Source: Suilimivivens sp009774465 (lineage in GTDB: Bacteria; Bacillota; Clostridia; Lachnospirales; Lachnospiraceae). From it: DNA of 64,000 bases. Below the pieces are notes generated by a model, which had not been told where the DNA came from, searched no databases, and saw only the letters and a program-made list of their open reading frames with translations. Positions 63,499 to 64,000 of this stretch are shown here, piece by piece. Both the position numbers and the translations under genes were made by a program. The stretch spans positions 62,001 through 126,000 of the forward strand of contig CANDAE010000010.1 of NCBI GenBank assembly GCA_947382645.1, in the 5' to 3' direction. The stretch's first letter is position 1; every line of letters begins with the position of its first letter.

Positions 63499-64000
63499 AT
63501 GGAAAATAAAATGAATGATTTGAAAAAATTGCAGCTTGAAAATAAAAAGGCAGAAAACCGCAATACATTTAAGCTCAGGATGCTTACTGTTATCACGATC
63601 ATATTATTTTTCGGGATCTGGCAGTTTGTAGTGGATCAGGGCATTGTAGATTCCCGCACACTGCCTTCCCCTGTCAAAATATACGAGACTTTTCTTGTAA
63701 AACTGACCAAAAAGGCGCCTGATGGTAATCTGCTGTCCACAAATATTTTAGCAAGCTTACAGGTTTCTCTTTACGGATTCTTTTCTGCAGTTATCATTGG
63801 TGTACCTTTAGGACTTTTAATGGGCTGGTACAAAATAATGGATAAAACTTTAACGCCGATTTTTGAAATTATCCGCCCTATTCCGCCAATTGCATGGATT
63901 CCCATTGTTGTTGTCTGGATGGGCGTGGGATTAAGCGCAAAGGTTCTGATTATTTTCTTTTCCGCTTTTGTGCCCTGCGTCATAAACTCCTACACAGGAA
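63499..64000 (+). CDS. ABC transporter permease (SsuC/TauC type), partial
   Basis: The first 167 residues of a permease run off the window end. ATG 63499 follows TTAGGATAA. The product has a basic cytoplasmic start, a TM helix (TVITIILFFGIWQFVV), then RTLPSPVKIYETF and SLQVSLYGFFSAVIIGVPLGLLMG, typical of SsuC/TauC-like permeases. The EAA loop would lie past the end. It pairs with the binding protein 34 bases upstream. Confidence 0.88.
   Translation, partial: MENKMNDLKKLQLENKKAENRNTFKLRMLTVITIILFFGIWQFVVDQGIVDSRTLPSPVKIYETFLVKLTKKAPDGNLLSTNILASLQVSLYGFFSAVIIGVPLGLLMGWYKIMDKTLTPIFEIIRPIPPIAWIPIVVVWMGVGLSAKVLIIFFSAFVPCVINSYTG

Overview
The window looks like chromosome from a gut Clostridia member, most probably a Lachnospiraceae species of the Blautia type. 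This is inferred from moderately AT-rich DNA, strong AGGAGG-type ribosome sites, GTG and TTG starts, a tryptophan T-box, YesMN-type sugar regulation, GH65 phosphorolysis and a typical gut bile-salt hydrolase. Species identity cannot be read from the sequence alone. No rRNA, tRNA, CRISPR array or transposase was seen.

Layout. 1-4987 (minus): a sugar ABC importer (ATPase cut by the window edge, lipoprotein binding protein), a sugar-phosphate isomerase-like protein, a ROK repressor and a D-2-hydroxyacid dehydrogenase. 5067-17467 (minus): a YesM/YesN two-component system followed by a binding protein, two permeases, a ChbG/YdjC deacetylase, a metallo-beta-lactamase-fold hydrolase, a GH65 phosphorylase, beta-phosphoglucomutase and an esterase. 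Together these read as an import-and-phosphorolyse pathway for a decorated oligosaccharide. 17644-28397 (plus): a phosphonate and cell-surface polymer locus. It holds a small signal-peptide/TM protein, a YidC-CDP-glycerophosphotransferase fusion, AEP transaminase, a cytidylyltransferase-PEP mutase fusion, a LicC/PntC-like nucleotidyltransferase, phosphonopyruvate decarboxylase, a membrane alkaline-phosphatase-superfamily protein, and ManC plus ManA. The set predicts 2-aminoethylphosphonate made from PEP, activated as a CMP derivative and placed on a mannose- and/or polyol-phosphate-containing surface polymer. 28419-35537 (plus): promoter, tryptophan T-box and the complete trpEGDCFBA operon.

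35538-41100 (minus) is markedly AT-rich and looks acquired. It carries a three-gene ABC-three-component (ABC-3C) conflict system (SMEK-domain protein, small middle component, DUF2326-type ATPase), an N-terminally incomplete RelA/SpoT-domain gene and a DUF4143 AAA ATPase. 41103-46517 (minus): FtsX-type ABC exporter with an XRE-DUF4097 regulator, and an HD-GYP protein. 46751-47405 (plus): two small unknown membrane or secreted proteins, one of only 50 residues. 47470-54964 (minus): pgi, a zinc-ribbon/TM/TPR protein, a UPF0340 protein and an Lhr-type helicase. 55058-56487 (minus): an MFS exporter preceded by a 13-codon leader ORF and mutually exclusive hairpins. 56591-57815 (minus): a Clp-fold SDH-type serine protease with a 61-residue partner gene, behind a promoter with three in-phase DnaA-box sequences. 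57828-64000: a MATE exporter, a DeoR regulator plus bile-salt hydrolase operon, and divergently a class II aldolase with the start of an SsuA/SsuC-type ABC importer that runs off the window.

The most unusual features are the phosphonate/YidC-fusion surface locus, the ABC-3C island between trp and an exporter, the attenuator-like leader of the MFS gene, and the DnaA-box trio upstream of the SDH-type protease.
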